A stretch of 64,000 nucleotides of DNA from Halorubellus salinus (GCF_020567525.1 NZ_JAJCVI010000007.1:186001-250000); one strand, 5' to 3'. Numbered from the stretch's first letter, positions 9,032-19,002 are shown. The notes: generated by a model not told the origin, from the sequence alone. A program made the numbers and translations.

Positions 9032-10258
9032 TCAGGTATCGCTGGGGTCGCCGTAGCGAGTGACGTTCGCGAGGTGCGCGTCGGTCACGTCCGAGTACGC
9101 GTCGCGCGCGATGACGCGACGGTGGACCTCGTCCGCGCCATCGATGATGCGGAACTGGCGGACGTCCTCGTAGAAGTCCGCCAGCGGGAGGTCCTTCCCG
9201 ATGCCGTTCCCGCCGCAGTACTGCATCGCCAGGTCGATCGTCTCCTGTACGGTGTTCGCGGCGTACACCTTCGACATCGAGACCGCGACACGGGCTTCCT
9301 CTCCCGCAGCGATCTGGTCTGCGGCGTGGCGGACCATCGTCCTGACCGCGTGCACCTTCGTCTCGGCGTCAGCGACGGCGTGCCGGACAGCTTGCTTCTC
9401 TGCGAGCGGCGTATCGAACGCCTGCCGTTCGCTCGTGTACGCTTTCGCGATCTCGAGCGCTCGCGTCGCCATCCCCGAGTACCGCATGCAGTGGGTGAGT
9501 CGCGCCGGGCCGAGCCGCTCCTGAACGTGCCGGAACCCCGCGTTCAGGTCGCCGAGGAGGTTCGCCTCGGGCACGCGAACGTCGTCGTACGCGATCTCGG
9601 CGTGCCCCATCCCGGTGACCCCACCGCCGACGTGCGGGATGTCCCGAACCACGTTCACGCCGTCGGTCTCGGCGGGAACCAGGAACGTCGAGCAGCCCTC
9701 GTAGGGGTGCGCGTCCTGGTCCGTTCGCGCGAACACGATGAGGACGTCCGCCTCGCTCCCCTGGGTCGTCCACCACTTGTGGCCGTTGATCACCCACTCG
9801 TCGCCGTCGCGTTCGGCGGTCGTCTGGATCATCTTCGGGTCCGAGCCCGCGCCCTGCAAGGGCTCGGTCATCGAGAACCCCGACTTGACGTCACCGGCGA
9901 CCAGCGGCGCCAGCCAGCGCTCCTGCTGGTCCTCGGTGCCGACGAGTTCGAGGAGATGCATGTTCCCCTCGTCGGGCGCCTGGACGTTCATCGCGGTCGG
10001 CCCGAGGAGGCTGCGGCCTGACTCCTCGAACGCGGGGAGCATCTCCCGGAAGTTCATGCCCTCGCCGCCGTACTCGGTCGGCATCTGGGGTGCGTAGATG
10101 CCGCGATCGCGTGCCTCCGCGCGCAGCGCGTCGACCTGGGACTCCGACACCGGACCACCGCCCAGGACGTCGTTCTCGACGGGGATGACGACGTCGTCGA
10201 CGAACTCGCGGGTCCGCAGGGCTACCTCTCTCGCTCGCTCGGAGTCGTTGTACTCCAT
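9032..10258 (-). CDS. Acyl-CoA dehydrogenase (ACAD10/11-like)
   Basis: This 408-residue acyl-CoA dehydrogenase has FSMTEPLQGAGSDPKMIQT (FAD/substrate loop), NGHKWWTTQGSEAD, and a C-terminal QYCGGNGIGKDLPLADFYEDVRQ-like helical region ending in IIDGADEVHRR. The WWTT and DGADEVH segments are typical of the group that includes the dehydrogenase domain of ACAD10 and ACAD11. It is transcribed divergently from an APH-type kinase gene 190 bases away, which is the other domain of those animal fusion proteins. It oxidises an acyl-CoA with FAD and ETF; chain length is unknown. Confidence 0.9.
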   Translation of the reverse strand: MEYNDSERAREVALRTREFVDDVVIPVENDVLGGGPVSESQVDALRAEARDRGIYAPQMPTEYGGEGMNFREMLPAFEESGRSLLGPTAMNVQAPDEGNMHLLELVGTEDQQERWLAPLVAGDVKSGFSMTEPLQGAGSDPKMIQTTAERDGDEWVINGHKWWTTQGSEADVLIVFARTDQDAHPYEGCSTFLVPAETDGVNVVRDIPHVGGGVTGMGHAEIAYDDVRVPEANLLGDLNAGFRHVQERLGPARLTHCMRYSGMATRALEIAKAYTSERQAFDTPLAEKQAVRHAVADAETKVHAVRTMVRHAADQIAAGEEARVAVSMSKVYAANTVQETIDLAMQYCGGNGIGKDLPLADFYEDVRQFRIIDGADEVHRRVIARDAYSDVTDAHLANVTRYGDPSDT

Positions 10259-10448
10259 ACCTCACCTTCGCGCAATCGAGGCTAAAGGGTTTCCCACCCC
10301 GGTATCCTGTCGTCTCAGCCACCAATACGTATATGCGCCCCTGTGGTGAGTTATAACGTGCCATGCCTAGTACAGTCAGTCGGCCGCCTCACCTTCGGCG
10401 TCGGACGGGCGATCGAAGTCCCACCCTCCGGCCCGCACCACCGTAACC

Positions 10449-11525
10449 ATGGACGGGAACGACGACGCCCAGGCGTACTTCGAGCGACTCGTCGACGTAG
10501 ATTCGTTACGATCGTTCCTCGAAGCCGAGATCGGGCCGGCAGAACAGTTCGACGTAACCCGCCACAAGGCCGGTCACTCGAACGAGACGCTGTTCGTCAC
10601 GTGGGGCGACGACGAGTACGTCATCCGCCGACCACCACCAGGAGAGATCGCCGACACCGCGCACGACGTCCTCCGCGAACATCACGTCGTCGAGAGCCTC
10701 CAAGACACGGACGTTCCGCTCCCTGAGACGGTCATCGCGACGGACGACCACGACGTCATCGGCTGCGACTTCTACATGGTCGAGCGCCTCGACGGCCACG
10801 TTCTCCGCGACGAGGAACCGTCGGTGTTCGCGGCGCCCGAACATCGCAAGCGCATCGGCGAGGAGCTCGTGGACACACTCGCAGCCATCCACGGTATCGA
10901 CTACGAAGCGGTCGGCCTCGGCGACTTCGGGCGCCCAAAGGGGTTCACCGAACGCCAGGTCGATCGTTGGCAGAAGCAACTCGACTGGGCGTTCGAGGTC
11001 ACCGCCGCCGAACGCACCGTCCCACCGCTCGAAACGGTCGGCGAGTGGCTCGAAGCGAACGTCCCCGACTCGTACCCGCACACGCTCGTCCACGGCGACT
11101 ACAAGCTCGACAACGTCATGTACGGGCCGACACCGCCGCCGGAACTCGTCGGCGTGTTCGACTGGGAGCTCTCGACGCTCGGCGACCCGCTTACGGACCT
11201 CGGCTGGATGCTCGCCTACTGGCGGGAAGCCGACGACGACCCACCGGCCATCCCTGAGCTCACGCCGACGCTCACGGAGGCCGAGGGCTATCCATCGCGC
11301 CAAGCACTCGTCGACCGGTACGAAGCCCAGACCGGCATCTCGTTCGACAACCCTCGCTTCTACCTGGCACTGGCCGTGTACAAGCTCTGCGGGCTCGGCG
11401 AGATGTTCTTCCGCCGGTACCTCGAAGGGAACAGCGACGACGACCTCTACCCGATCATGGAGGACCGCGTCCCCGCACTCGCCGCACGCGCCCAACGCAT
11501 CATCGACGGGGACGAGACCCTATAG
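10449..11525 (+). CDS. APH-family phosphotransferase (ACAD10/11 kinase-domain type)
   Basis: This 358-residue kinase-like protein has the Brenner motif HGDYKLDNVMY near residues 217-227 and FDWELSTLGDPLTDLGW, which supply the catalytic aspartate, asparagine and metal-binding aspartate of aminoglycoside-phosphotransferase-fold kinases. The N-terminal lobe contains GHSNETLFVTWGDDEYVIRR. In animal ACAD10/ACAD11 this domain is fused to an acyl-CoA dehydrogenase and acts on 4-hydroxyacyl-CoA; here the two are adjacent and divergent, so a small-molecule or acyl-CoA kinase role is more likely than antibiotic resistance. A TATA-like sequence (GTTATAAC) lies near 10351 in the divergent region. Confidence 0.85.
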   Translation: MDGNDDAQAYFERLVDVDSLRSFLEAEIGPAEQFDVTRHKAGHSNETLFVTWGDDEYVIRRPPPGEIADTAHDVLREHHVVESLQDTDVPLPETVIATDDHDVIGCDFYMVERLDGHVLRDEEPSVFAAPEHRKRIGEELVDTLAAIHGIDYEAVGLGDFGRPKGFTERQVDRWQKQLDWAFEVTAAERTVPPLETVGEWLEANVPDSYPHTLVHGDYKLDNVMYGPTPPPELVGVFDWELSTLGDPLTDLGWMLAYWREADDDPPAIPELTPTLTEAEGYPSRQALVDRYEAQTGISFDNPRFYLALAVYKLCGLGEMFFRRYLEGNSDDDLYPIMEDRVPALAARAQRIIDGDETL

Positions 11526-11824
11526 ATAAACACCAGGACCGTCTACGACGGACAGCTGTTGCCGGACCGACGGGCGATCCATCGGTCGCGAACAACTGGG
11601 CCGTCACTCCCAGTCGCGTCTGCCGTGTTCCGGCCGCCCGCGCCGGACCACAATCCCTCACAGCGTGTCCGCCAGGAGGTTCGTCCCTCCGTCCGTCTCG
11701 GCATCGACACCGACGCGAGGACGTTGCGGGCACTGCCTCCATTCCTCGACCCAGGAGTGGTGACGTGGGTTCTCGACCTCGAACGGCTACGAAGGATTAA
11801 CCCGGAGCGCGAGAGTGTCTGTGT

Positions 11825-12577
11825 ATGGAACTCGACGAACGGACGGTCCTCGTTACCGGTGGCAGCTCCGGAATCGGTCGCGCGATAGCGCTCGCGGTCG
11901 CCGCCGACGGCGCGGACGTCGTCGTCGCGGACGTACAGCGGGAGGCTCGAGTCGACGAACCCGCGACGGTCGACCTCGTCGAGGAGATGGGTCGTCGCGC
12001 ACGATACGTGGAGACCGACGTGACTGACTTTGAAGGGGTGCGGAAGGCCGTGGACGCGGCAGGCGCCCTGGGCGGCCTCGACGGCGTCGTGAACAACGCC
12101 GGTCTCGCGGCGTCCGACGCGATAACCGAGACCACCGCGGAGAACTGGCGTCGACTCCTCGAGACGAACCTGACGGGCGTCTACCACGGCACGAAGGCGG
12201 GCGTCGAGGCGATGCTCGCCGACGACGGGGGCGCCATCGTGAACGTGGCGAGCGGCGCGGGCGTCGTCGGCCTCGTCAACTCTGCGGCGTACAGCGCCTC
12301 GAAGGGCGGGGTGATCGCGCTCACCCGACAGGTCGCCGTCGACTACGCGACGGACGGGATCCGCGTCAACAGCGTGTCTCCCGGGTTCACTGACACGCCC
12401 ATGCTCAGGACCGACACCCACCGCGGTACCGCTTCGTTCGCCGAGAACCGGACCCCGATGGGTCGGCTCGGGGAGCCAGACGAGATAGCGAGCGTGGTCG
12501 CCTTCCTGCTCTCGGACGCGGCGAGCTACGTCACCGGACACAACCTCGTCGTCGACGGCGGCTACACGATCGAATAA
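11825..12577 (+). CDS. Short-chain dehydrogenase/reductase
   Basis: This 250-residue classical SDR has TGGSSGIG at residues 11-18, NNAG, and the catalytic YSASKGG motif. The end (ASYVTGHNLVVDGGYT) is standard for the family. It is probably a hydroxyacyl or alcohol dehydrogenase. It stands between the APH-type kinase and an acyl-CoA synthetase on the same strand but with 300-base and 100-base gaps, so separate promoters are likely; GGATTAACC lies about 27 bases before the ATG. Confidence 0.88.
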   Translation: MELDERTVLVTGGSSGIGRAIALAVAADGADVVVADVQREARVDEPATVDLVEEMGRRARYVETDVTDFEGVRKAVDAAGALGGLDGVVNNAGLAASDAITETTAENWRRLLETNLTGVYHGTKAGVEAMLADDGGAIVNVASGAGVVGLVNSAAYSASKGGVIALTRQVAVDYATDGIRVNSVSPGFTDTPMLRTDTHRGTASFAENRTPMGRLGEPDEIASVVAFLLSDAASYVTGHNLVVDGGYTIE

Positions 12578-12677
12578 CCGGTAGGGGCCACGGACGGTCT
12601 GGGATGCCGCGTCGGCGTACCGCACCACCGACGGCACACGCTTATATTGGTACGGGGTGTCACACTAGGCAGCCATC

Positions 12678-14309
12678 ATGCTCGACGTAGACAGCTACGA
12701 CCAGCTGCAAGCGGCGTTCAGCTGGGACCACTACCGAGACGCCTGCGACTGGGACGCCCGCGACGAACTGAACCTCGGGCACGAGACCATCGGGCGGCAC
12801 GCCGGCGAGGACGCCCTCGCACTCATCTGGGTCGCCGAGGACGGCCACGAGGAACGTTACACGTTCGCAGACCTCGACCACGAGTCCGACCGGTTCGCGA
12901 ACCTGCTCACGGGACTCGGCGTCGACCGTGGGACGCGCGTCGTCACGCACCTCCCCAGAACCCCAGAGCACTACGTCGCAATCCTCGGCACGCTGAAGAC
13001 CGGCGCGATCTTCGGCGCGATAAACGAACGCTACGGCGTCGACGGCGTCCGCCACCGGCTCGCCGACAGTCGAGCCAGCATCGTCCTGACCACGCCGACG
13101 AACCGCCAGAAGATAGAGCGCGCGGTCGCAGACCTCGAAACGCCCAACGAGATTGTCGTCGTCGACCGCGACAGCGAGGGCGTTCCCGCCGACTGCATCG
13201 ACTACCACGACCGGATGGACGACACCGACGCGTCGTTCGACACGGTCCGAACCGCGCCCGACGACCCCGCACTCCTCTACTACACGTCCGGGACAACTGG
13301 CCCCGCGAAAGGCGTCCTCCACGGCCACCGGTTCGCTGTCGCGAACGCTGCCTTCGTCGACAACCCCCTCGGCGTCCGCGACGGCGACCTCTACTGGTTG
13401 ACCGCCGACCCCGGCTGGCTCACGGGCTTGAACGCGTTCGGCGCGTGGTTCTGGGGCGTCCCGAACCTCATCTACGCTGGCGAGTTCGACGTCCACCGAT
13501 GGGCCGACGTCCTCGACGAGTATCCGATCACACACCTCTGGAGCGTCCCCACCGCGTTCCGGCTGCTCAAGGACCACGACGACGTCCTCGACGACGTGGA
13601 CGTCGACCTCGAGACCGTCCTCTCCATCGGCGAGCCGCTGAACGCCCCCGTGATCGAGTGGGCACGCGAGCGCTTCGGCGTCGACATCCTCGACGCGTAC
13701 GGGACGAGCGAGACGTACGGGACCATCGTGAGCAACTTCTCGTTCATGACGGTCAAGCCGGGGAGCATGGGGCGACCGTACCCCGGTATCGACATCCATC
13801 TCGTCGAGCCGGGGACGACCGAACCCGTGTCGCCCGGCGAGCCGGGCGAGATACTCGTCAGGGAGTTCCCGAGCGCGTTCCTCCGGTACTGGGAACGCGA
13901 AGCCGAGACTGCGGCCGTCCGTTCCGGCGACTGGATTCATACTGACGATCTCGCCACGCGAGACGACGATGGCTATTTCTGGTTCCAGGGCCGCACGGAC
14001 GACGTCATCCTCTCCGCCGGCTACCGTATCGGGCCCTTCGACATCGAATCCACGCTCGTCGACCACGACGCGATCGCCGAGGCCGCCGTCGTCCCGAAAC
14101 CGGACGACGAACGGGGGAACGTCGTCGTGGCATTCGTCGTCCTCTCCGACGGTGTAACGCCAAGCGACGAACTCACTTCGGACATCAAATCCTTCGTCAA
14201 GGACCACCTCGCAGCGCACGAGTACCCACGAGAGATCGAGTACGTCGACGAACTCCCCCACACCGTCACGGGCAAGATCCGTCGAACCGAACTCCGCGAC
14301 CGAGTCTGA
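12678..14309 (+). CDS. AMP-forming acyl-CoA synthetase
   Basis: This 543-residue ANL-superfamily enzyme has the P-loop-like YYTSGTTGPAKGVLHGH, the DAYGTSETYG motif, the hinge HTDDLATRDDDGYFWFQGR and the C-terminal TGKIRRTEL catalytic lysine. It activates a carboxylate to acyl-CoA with ATP and CoA. The length matches acetyl/propionyl/medium-chain synthetases of this branch. A TATA-like CTTATATT at about 12639 sits some 30 bases before the ATG, so it likely has its own leaderless promoter. The next 860 bases hold no convincing gene. Confidence 0.9.
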   Translation: MLDVDSYDQLQAAFSWDHYRDACDWDARDELNLGHETIGRHAGEDALALIWVAEDGHEERYTFADLDHESDRFANLLTGLGVDRGTRVVTHLPRTPEHYVAILGTLKTGAIFGAINERYGVDGVRHRLADSRASIVLTTPTNRQKIERAVADLETPNEIVVVDRDSEGVPADCIDYHDRMDDTDASFDTVRTAPDDPALLYYTSGTTGPAKGVLHGHRFAVANAAFVDNPLGVRDGDLYWLTADPGWLTGLNAFGAWFWGVPNLIYAGEFDVHRWADVLDEYPITHLWSVPTAFRLLKDHDDVLDDVDVDLETVLSIGEPLNAPVIEWARERFGVDILDAYGTSETYGTIVSNFSFMTVKPGSMGRPYPGIDIHLVEPGTTEPVSPGEPGEILVREFPSAFLRYWEREAETAAVRSGDWIHTDDLATRDDDGYFWFQGRTDDVILSAGYRIGPFDIESTLVDHDAIAEAAVVPKPDDERGNVVVAFVVLSDGVTPSDELTSDIKSFVKDHLAAHEYPREIEYVDELPHTVTGKIRRTELRDRV

Positions 14310-15175
14310 CGACGAAGCCCCGTGGGCCGCCACCGCAAAGACGGCTCGGCATCAATCCCAAGCCGTACGGACCAATATATACTAATTCTGGTTATAAAGC
14401 GTTTTTATAATTTAGAGTATATATGCACTGATGGATCGTCGTAGGTCCTGTTTTTGTCCTCAAGAGTTTTCTGGTGATATCGGACACTGCCGATCCAGAG
14501 CCTGTCGTGTCGACTCGAGTCGAGGACGTGGGCCACTGGACGGACCGATGTTACGTCGGTCGGCCTCGAGCGGTTGCTCCAACGAGCAACCTTCCCTACT
14601 CGTGGTTGCGAAACAATCCCGACTCTATACCCATAACTACCAAAATAGGAGATATATTTAAGATTCTATTCTACTGGGCGTCCAATGGGGATGCTTCGGA
14701 AAGAGTGATCTGTTCGAACCGGAGGCAGTGGAGCTCAATCCCCTACGCCGACCGGTGCGGCACAGCTTTCAGCGGCTACGGCAAGGAAAGCTATCAGCGG
14801 GAAGAGGGGGGTCTTCTGGGCGGTTTTGCGAGGGTTCTCCACGTCGACGTTCGCGTCTAAGACGGGGATCCAGGGGTCGCGCGTTTGGCATGTCGCTGGC
14901 GGTACTGACCTCGAGTGAGTGCGCGTAGCCCAGGCTCGAAAGACGAGTGATCATCCACGCGTCGGACTTCAAGCGTGGCCTCGTACAGCAGCGTCTCGTT
15001 TTTGCGGCGAGGTTTATACGCGGTGGAAGCTAACTGATGTGGAGGATGCTTTGCAGGATTACGGCGGAAGTACTGGGGTGGGGTGGTTCGACTGGTTTTA
15101 TATCCCGGAGTAACAGAGGAAACAACGGAACCCGCGGTCGGTGCGTTTATTTAACACCCAGTTGTTTGGCATCAC
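14310..15175. other. Long intergenic region upstream of orc1
   Basis: No convincing gene is seen in these 866 bases. Between about 14370 and 14425 and again around 14625-14680 the DNA is much more AT-rich than the surroundings. Open frames of up to about 128 codons exist but are not conserved-looking. A minus-strand frame at about 14745-14890 reads DANVDVENPRK and may be decayed coding sequence. Near 15119-15141 there is one inverted ORB-like element of the type found downstream of orc1, and TTTATTTAA at about 15147 is a promoter box for orc1. Confidence 0.6.
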
Positions 15176-16372
15176 ATGACGGACTTCAGTTTCGAACAGG
15201 ATACGCGTGTCTTCCGGAACCGGGACGCGCTGACCGAGCAATACACCCCCGACGAGCTCGTCGGTCGCGACGAGGAGCTCACCGAGTTCCACGCCGCTCT
15301 CCAGCCCGTCATCAACGGCGAGAACCCCTCCAACATCTTCATCTACGGGAAGAGCGGCGTTGGCAAGACCGCAGCCACGCGCTTCCTCCTCGAACGCCTC
15401 GAACGCGACGTCCAAGCCGTCCCCGAGATCGACCTCACCACCATCGACGTCAACTGCGACGGCCTCAACACCAGCTACCAGACCGCCGTCGAACTCGTCA
15501 ACCGCATGCGCGACCCCGGCAACGAGATGGCCACCACTGGCTACCCACAGGCCGCCGTCTACAACGCCCTCTGGGAGGAACTCGAGAACCAGGGTGGCAC
15601 CGTCCTCGTCGTCCTCGACGAGGTCGACCACATCAACGACGACTCCATCCTCTACCAGCTGTCGCGCGCTCGCGACAACGGTGTCATCGACGACGTCGAC
15701 CTCGGCGTCATCGGCATCTCCAACGACCTCTCGTTCCGCGAGAACCTCTCCTCGAAGGTCCGGTCCTCGCTGTGCGAACGCGAGGTCAACTTCTCCGCGT
15801 ACAACGCCCACGAGCTCCAGGAAGTCCTCCGGCAGCGCGAGTCCGTCGCGTTCCACGACGACACCCTCGAGGACGAAGTCGTCCCGCTCTGTGCTGCCTA
15901 CGGCGCTCGCGACTCCGGCGACGCAAGACAGGCGCTCGACCTGCTCCTGATGGCCGGCGACCTCGCACGCCAGGACGACGCCAGTCACGTCACCGAAGGC
16001 CACGTCCGTCGCGCGAAGAACAAGCTCAAGAAGAACCAGGTCGAGGAAGGCATCTCGACGCTCTCCCCTCACGGCCAGTACGCGTTGTACGCACTCGTCG
16101 TTCTCGAGGAACGCGGCGACACCCCAGCACGAACGCGGGACGTGGTTCCAGTGTACCAGGAGGTTTGCCGCCAGCAGGGCGACGAACCGGTGTCGTTGCG
16201 GTCCGTCCGCGACCACCTCGCGTCGCTCGCCCAGCTCGGTATCATCGACCGCACCGAGACCAACCGCGGCCGGGACGGCGGGAAGTTCACCGAACAGCAA
16301 CTCAACCACGACGCCGACATCGTTCGCGCCGGCGTCAGCGAACTCCTCGACCTCGCCGTCGACGGCGTCTGA
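15176..16372 (+). CDS. Orc1/Cdc6 replication initiator (first copy)
   Basis: This 398-residue Orc1/Cdc6 protein has the AAA+ Walker A GKSGVGKT at residues 58-65 and Walker B VLVVLDEVDHI. The sensor-1 region is GVIGISNDL, with the R-finger/sensor-2 domain and a C-terminal winged helix after about residue 300 (SPHGQYALYALVVLEE). It binds ORB elements and loads MCM helicase. The flanking DNA carries repeated TTCCG(C/T)TGTTCT elements, so it probably acts at the adjacent origin. The ATG at 15176 lies 22-30 bases after TTTATTTAA, consistent with a leaderless transcript. An inverted ORB-like copy sits just upstream, which could give autoregulation. Confidence 0.93.
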   Translation: MTDFSFEQDTRVFRNRDALTEQYTPDELVGRDEELTEFHAALQPVINGENPSNIFIYGKSGVGKTAATRFLLERLERDVQAVPEIDLTTIDVNCDGLNTSYQTAVELVNRMRDPGNEMATTGYPQAAVYNALWEELENQGGTVLVVLDEVDHINDDSILYQLSRARDNGVIDDVDLGVIGISNDLSFRENLSSKVRSSLCEREVNFSAYNAHELQEVLRQRESVAFHDDTLEDEVVPLCAAYGARDSGDARQALDLLLMAGDLARQDDASHVTEGHVRRAKNKLKKNQVEEGISTLSPHGQYALYALVVLEERGDTPARTRDVVPVYQEVCRQQGDEPVSLRSVRDHLASLAQLGIIDRTETNRGRDGGKFTEQQLNHDADIVRAGVSELLDLAVDGV

Positions 16373-17670
16373 CAACCGGGCTCGACGCCGCGAACGGACG
16401 TTGGAGTCGGTTCTCGAACTCGCCTTCATAGACTCACTCCACTGGTTCCGTTGTTCTGAGTGACGTGGGACAGGGGTGTTCGCTTCCATGAGGTGGGGGG
16501 GTGGACCTCACCGTCTCTGCGTTCTCCTGTCTCTACGTGGTCGTGTTCTGTTGGTGCCCTCCCACCCCACTACTTCCGCTGTTCTGAGCGAGAGGGGAAT
16601 CGTGTGGAGTGGAGTATTGCTTTGGGTTCCGTTGGAGCGGTCAGGTCCCTCGGGTACCCTCCCACCCCACTGGTTCCGCTGTTCTCCGACCTGCCACCGG
16701 TGGGGTCGTCCCGGCATCCATGTCGGTAGTGTTCAACTCGGAACACGGCTCGTTCCCATCACGATAGCATGCTCAGCCCATTCGTCGAATCGACGATCGC
16801 ATCGTGATATCGACGGTCCTTGATTCACACCGTCCACCCCGATGTCTGCGGCTCACTCCGTGGACCACTGGGTGGTCGTTCCGGCCACCAGGGATGAACT
16901 CCTCCGCCGTCCAGCGACCAACCCACCCCACGACTGCCGCTGAAATCTCTTCAACTGAGGCGCTCAACTCGACCAACGCCTCGAATCTGTAGTCGTCCAT
17001 CCTCCAGTTCCCGTAGTGCTTGCTCTAACAACCGCCTCTTTCTCTAACAACCACGTCTTTCCAGCCCATGTCTATTCAAATAGCTTTAATACAACCTACT
17101 CTAAACAATTCCGTAGTCCATCTTTGGTTGAGTGAAGATGGGGTAGAACCCACCCCATCGAATCCCCAGAACAACGGAACACGTGGGGTGGGAGGGTCAC
17201 TCTCGACATCGAGGACCACAGAGCCGCCAAACGCCCTGTTTGTCCCGTCATTCCGATAATCACGACGAGGTCCTCTTACCACACCCCCACCCCTACACCA
17301 CCACTTCCGCTGTTCTGCCGCCCGTACTGCGTCACCTCCGTACCATTCGAAGCTCCACTCGACAGCGGGTATCCCCGCACGTCCCACAATGGTTCGTTCA
17401 TCGGGTGCCACCCGAGGTCGCGAGGGATGTCCTCGATGTAGCACCGTAGAACAGCGGAACCCATGGTGTCCGTCACCCACCGAGAGGACCTGGCATGCCA
17501 GGCCACCATCCTTTTTAACGGCCAGTTCGACCCCACCACGCGGGGGATGTGTACATGACACACGCAGTTGTGGAACCAACTGGAGGAGCACCTGCTCTAT
17601 CCGGAGGATTGGGTCGGCAACCAATACCAACGATGCGGAGTAGACAACGCGGGGGAATGGGGGTGTCGCG
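16373..17670. other. Putative replication origin 1
   Basis: This 1.3-kb stretch after orc1 lacks convincing genes and contains six clear ORB-like elements plus one degenerate copy. Copies lie in both orientations around an AT-rich patch at about 17066-17112 (TATTCAAATAGCTTTAATAC and following), a plausible unwinding element. The forward copies at 16557-16586 and 16657-16685 and the inverted copy at 17168-17196 carry the same C-string CCCTCCCACCCCAC. Haloarchaeal origins typically pair an orc1/cdc6 gene with such G-string-bearing ORBs. The end of the region also contains the promoter of the next operon (CTTTTTAACG at about 17510). Confidence 0.8.
16441..17467. repeat. ORB-like repeat family 1 (TTCCGYTGTTCT core)
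   Basis: The core is GGTTCCGYTGTTCT, often preceded by CCCACCCCAC. Forward copies are at 16441-16460, 16557-16586, 16657-16685 and 17301-17316. Inverted copies are at 17168-17196 and 17448-17467, with a further inverted one upstream of orc1 at 15119-15141. A degenerate forward copy is at 16921-16944. The number, spacing and inverted arrangement around an Orc1/Cdc6 gene identify them as likely Orc1 binding sites. Binding itself is inferred. Confidence 0.82.
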
Positions 17671-19002
17671 GTGCTCTTCACCCTGAAGATCCTTCGATTC
17701 ATCGTCGGACTGATCGTCAAGGTCGTCCTGTTCCCGTTCAAACTCGTCTTCCGACTCGTCGGGAGCGGTGGCGACGGAGACGGATCACTGACTCCCGGTG
17801 GCGAAGTCGACACGGGAACTGGGACCGGTTCAGGAGCCAGTACGGACGCGAACACTTCGACGACCGCTGCAGCGGCAGGCGCCACCGCCGCTGCGGGCAG
17901 CAGCGCGTTGGACACCTCCGCTGCGCAGGCCCGCAAGAACATCGGTCGGTTCCGAAAGGGCCTGTTCGCGTTCGGTGCCTTCAACGTCCTGATCGGCCTC
18001 GTCGCGTTAGTCGCCGGTCCGGTACCGGGCAGTAGCCTGGCGCCGATCTACGGTGGCATCTTCGTCCTCACAATCGTCCTGGGGATGGTCCCCATACTCT
18101 GTGGTATGGCACTCACCAGGTATCCGACCCTGGGATGGTACGGCGGCATGGGCTACCTCGCACTGACGTTCGCGTTCTCCATCTTGGCGCTCCCGTCCGG
18201 GCTCTTGACACTGGGGATCTCGCTGCTGCTGGGATACTTCGGGTACACGGGGCGGGACGCGCTTCTGGAGCTCGCCGGTTCCTCGCTCGATAGCATGGAG
18301 ACGGCGGAGCAGCGGGACTCGACAATCTCACCAGACGAGAGCATATCGTTGGCCGACGATACGGCAAGCACCGGGTCGACCTCGGGGCGAGACGATCCAC
18401 CCACGTCGTCGACCGCTGGCGAACCGGACACGACTCCGGACCCTGGTACCAGCCGAGCGCAGTCCCGAGACGCGGGGCGAGCCACAGACGATACCACCAC
18501 GGCCAGTCCTTCCGGAAGCGGGAACGCAACGCGCTCAAATAAAAGCGAACCCGCCGGACGGACGTCCGCTAGCGGCTCGGAGACGACCACCGACCTCGAC
18601 GAAACCGCTGCCGCTAGCGACGCGGCCGAATCCTCGACGAATCCGGACGACGTGACCGCATCTTCGACGGGGGCCGACGACGCGGTTGCGTCTTCGGGGA
18701 GCGAATCGGACGCGATCGCCGACGTCCGTGAAGACCTCACCGCCGAGACGCCTGCGACGCGTCAGGAGGCAGTCCAGGAACTCGCGCACCGTGCGCAAGC
18801 CGCTGACGTTCCCGAGCAGTCCGTCGTGGATGCGCTTTCGGCACGCCTCGACGACGGAGACCCCAGCGTTCGCGCGGAAGCGTGCGACGCCCTGGGGTCG
18901 CTCGGTGCGAGTGCTGCGAAACCCGCACTGAAGGAGCGTCGTATCGATTCCGACCCAGAAGTGAGTCGAGCAGCAAGTCGGGCAATCCGTAATCTGGAAT
19001 GA
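17671..19002 (+). CDS. Multi-pass membrane protein with C-terminal HEAT repeats
   Basis: This 443-residue protein has an N-terminal hydrophobic helix (FIVGLIVKVVLFPFKLVFRLV). A Thr/Ala/Ser-rich linker comes next, then three to four membrane helices at about residues 105-190 with a basic turn (RKNIGRFRKG). Next is a long acidic Ser/Thr-rich linker (about 200-350), and finally HEAT-like helices at about 350-443 (TPATRQEAVQELAHRA, DPSVRAEACDALGSL). The HEAT part probably docks a partner on the cytoplasmic face. It starts with GTG after a GGGGG ribosome-binding stretch. It opens a plus-strand run with the next three genes. No named family was recognised. Confidence 0.75.
   Translation: MLFTLKILRFIVGLIVKVVLFPFKLVFRLVGSGGDGDGSLTPGGEVDTGTGTGSGASTDANTSTTAAAAGATAAAGSSALDTSAAQARKNIGRFRKGLFAFGAFNVLIGLVALVAGPVPGSSLAPIYGGIFVLTIVLGMVPILCGMALTRYPTLGWYGGMGYLALTFAFSILALPSGLLTLGISLLLGYFGYTGRDALLELAGSSLDSMETAEQRDSTISPDESISLADDTASTGSTSGRDDPPTSSTAGEPDTTPDPGTSRAQSRDAGRATDDTTTASPSGSGNATRSNKSEPAGRTSASGSETTTDLDETAAASDAAESSTNPDDVTASSTGADDAVASSGSESDAIADVREDLTAETPATRQEAVQELAHRAQAADVPEQSVVDALSARLDDGDPSVRAEACDALGSLGASAAKPALKERRIDSDPEVSRAASRAIRNLE

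Noticed and set aside
10449-11525. Aminoglycoside resistance kinase
   Set aside because: The fold is shared, but the divergent acyl-CoA dehydrogenase partner and lack of a resistance context favour an acyl-CoA-linked kinase.
14474-14860. 128-codon frame in the region upstream of orc1
   Set aside because: No motif, no promoter or ribosome-binding signal, and atypical composition for this genome; treated as non-coding.
16441-17467. CRISPR array suggested by repeated elements after orc1
   Set aside because: Copies are irregularly spaced, occur in both orientations and differ in flanks, which fits ORBs rather than CRISPR repeats. No cas genes are present.
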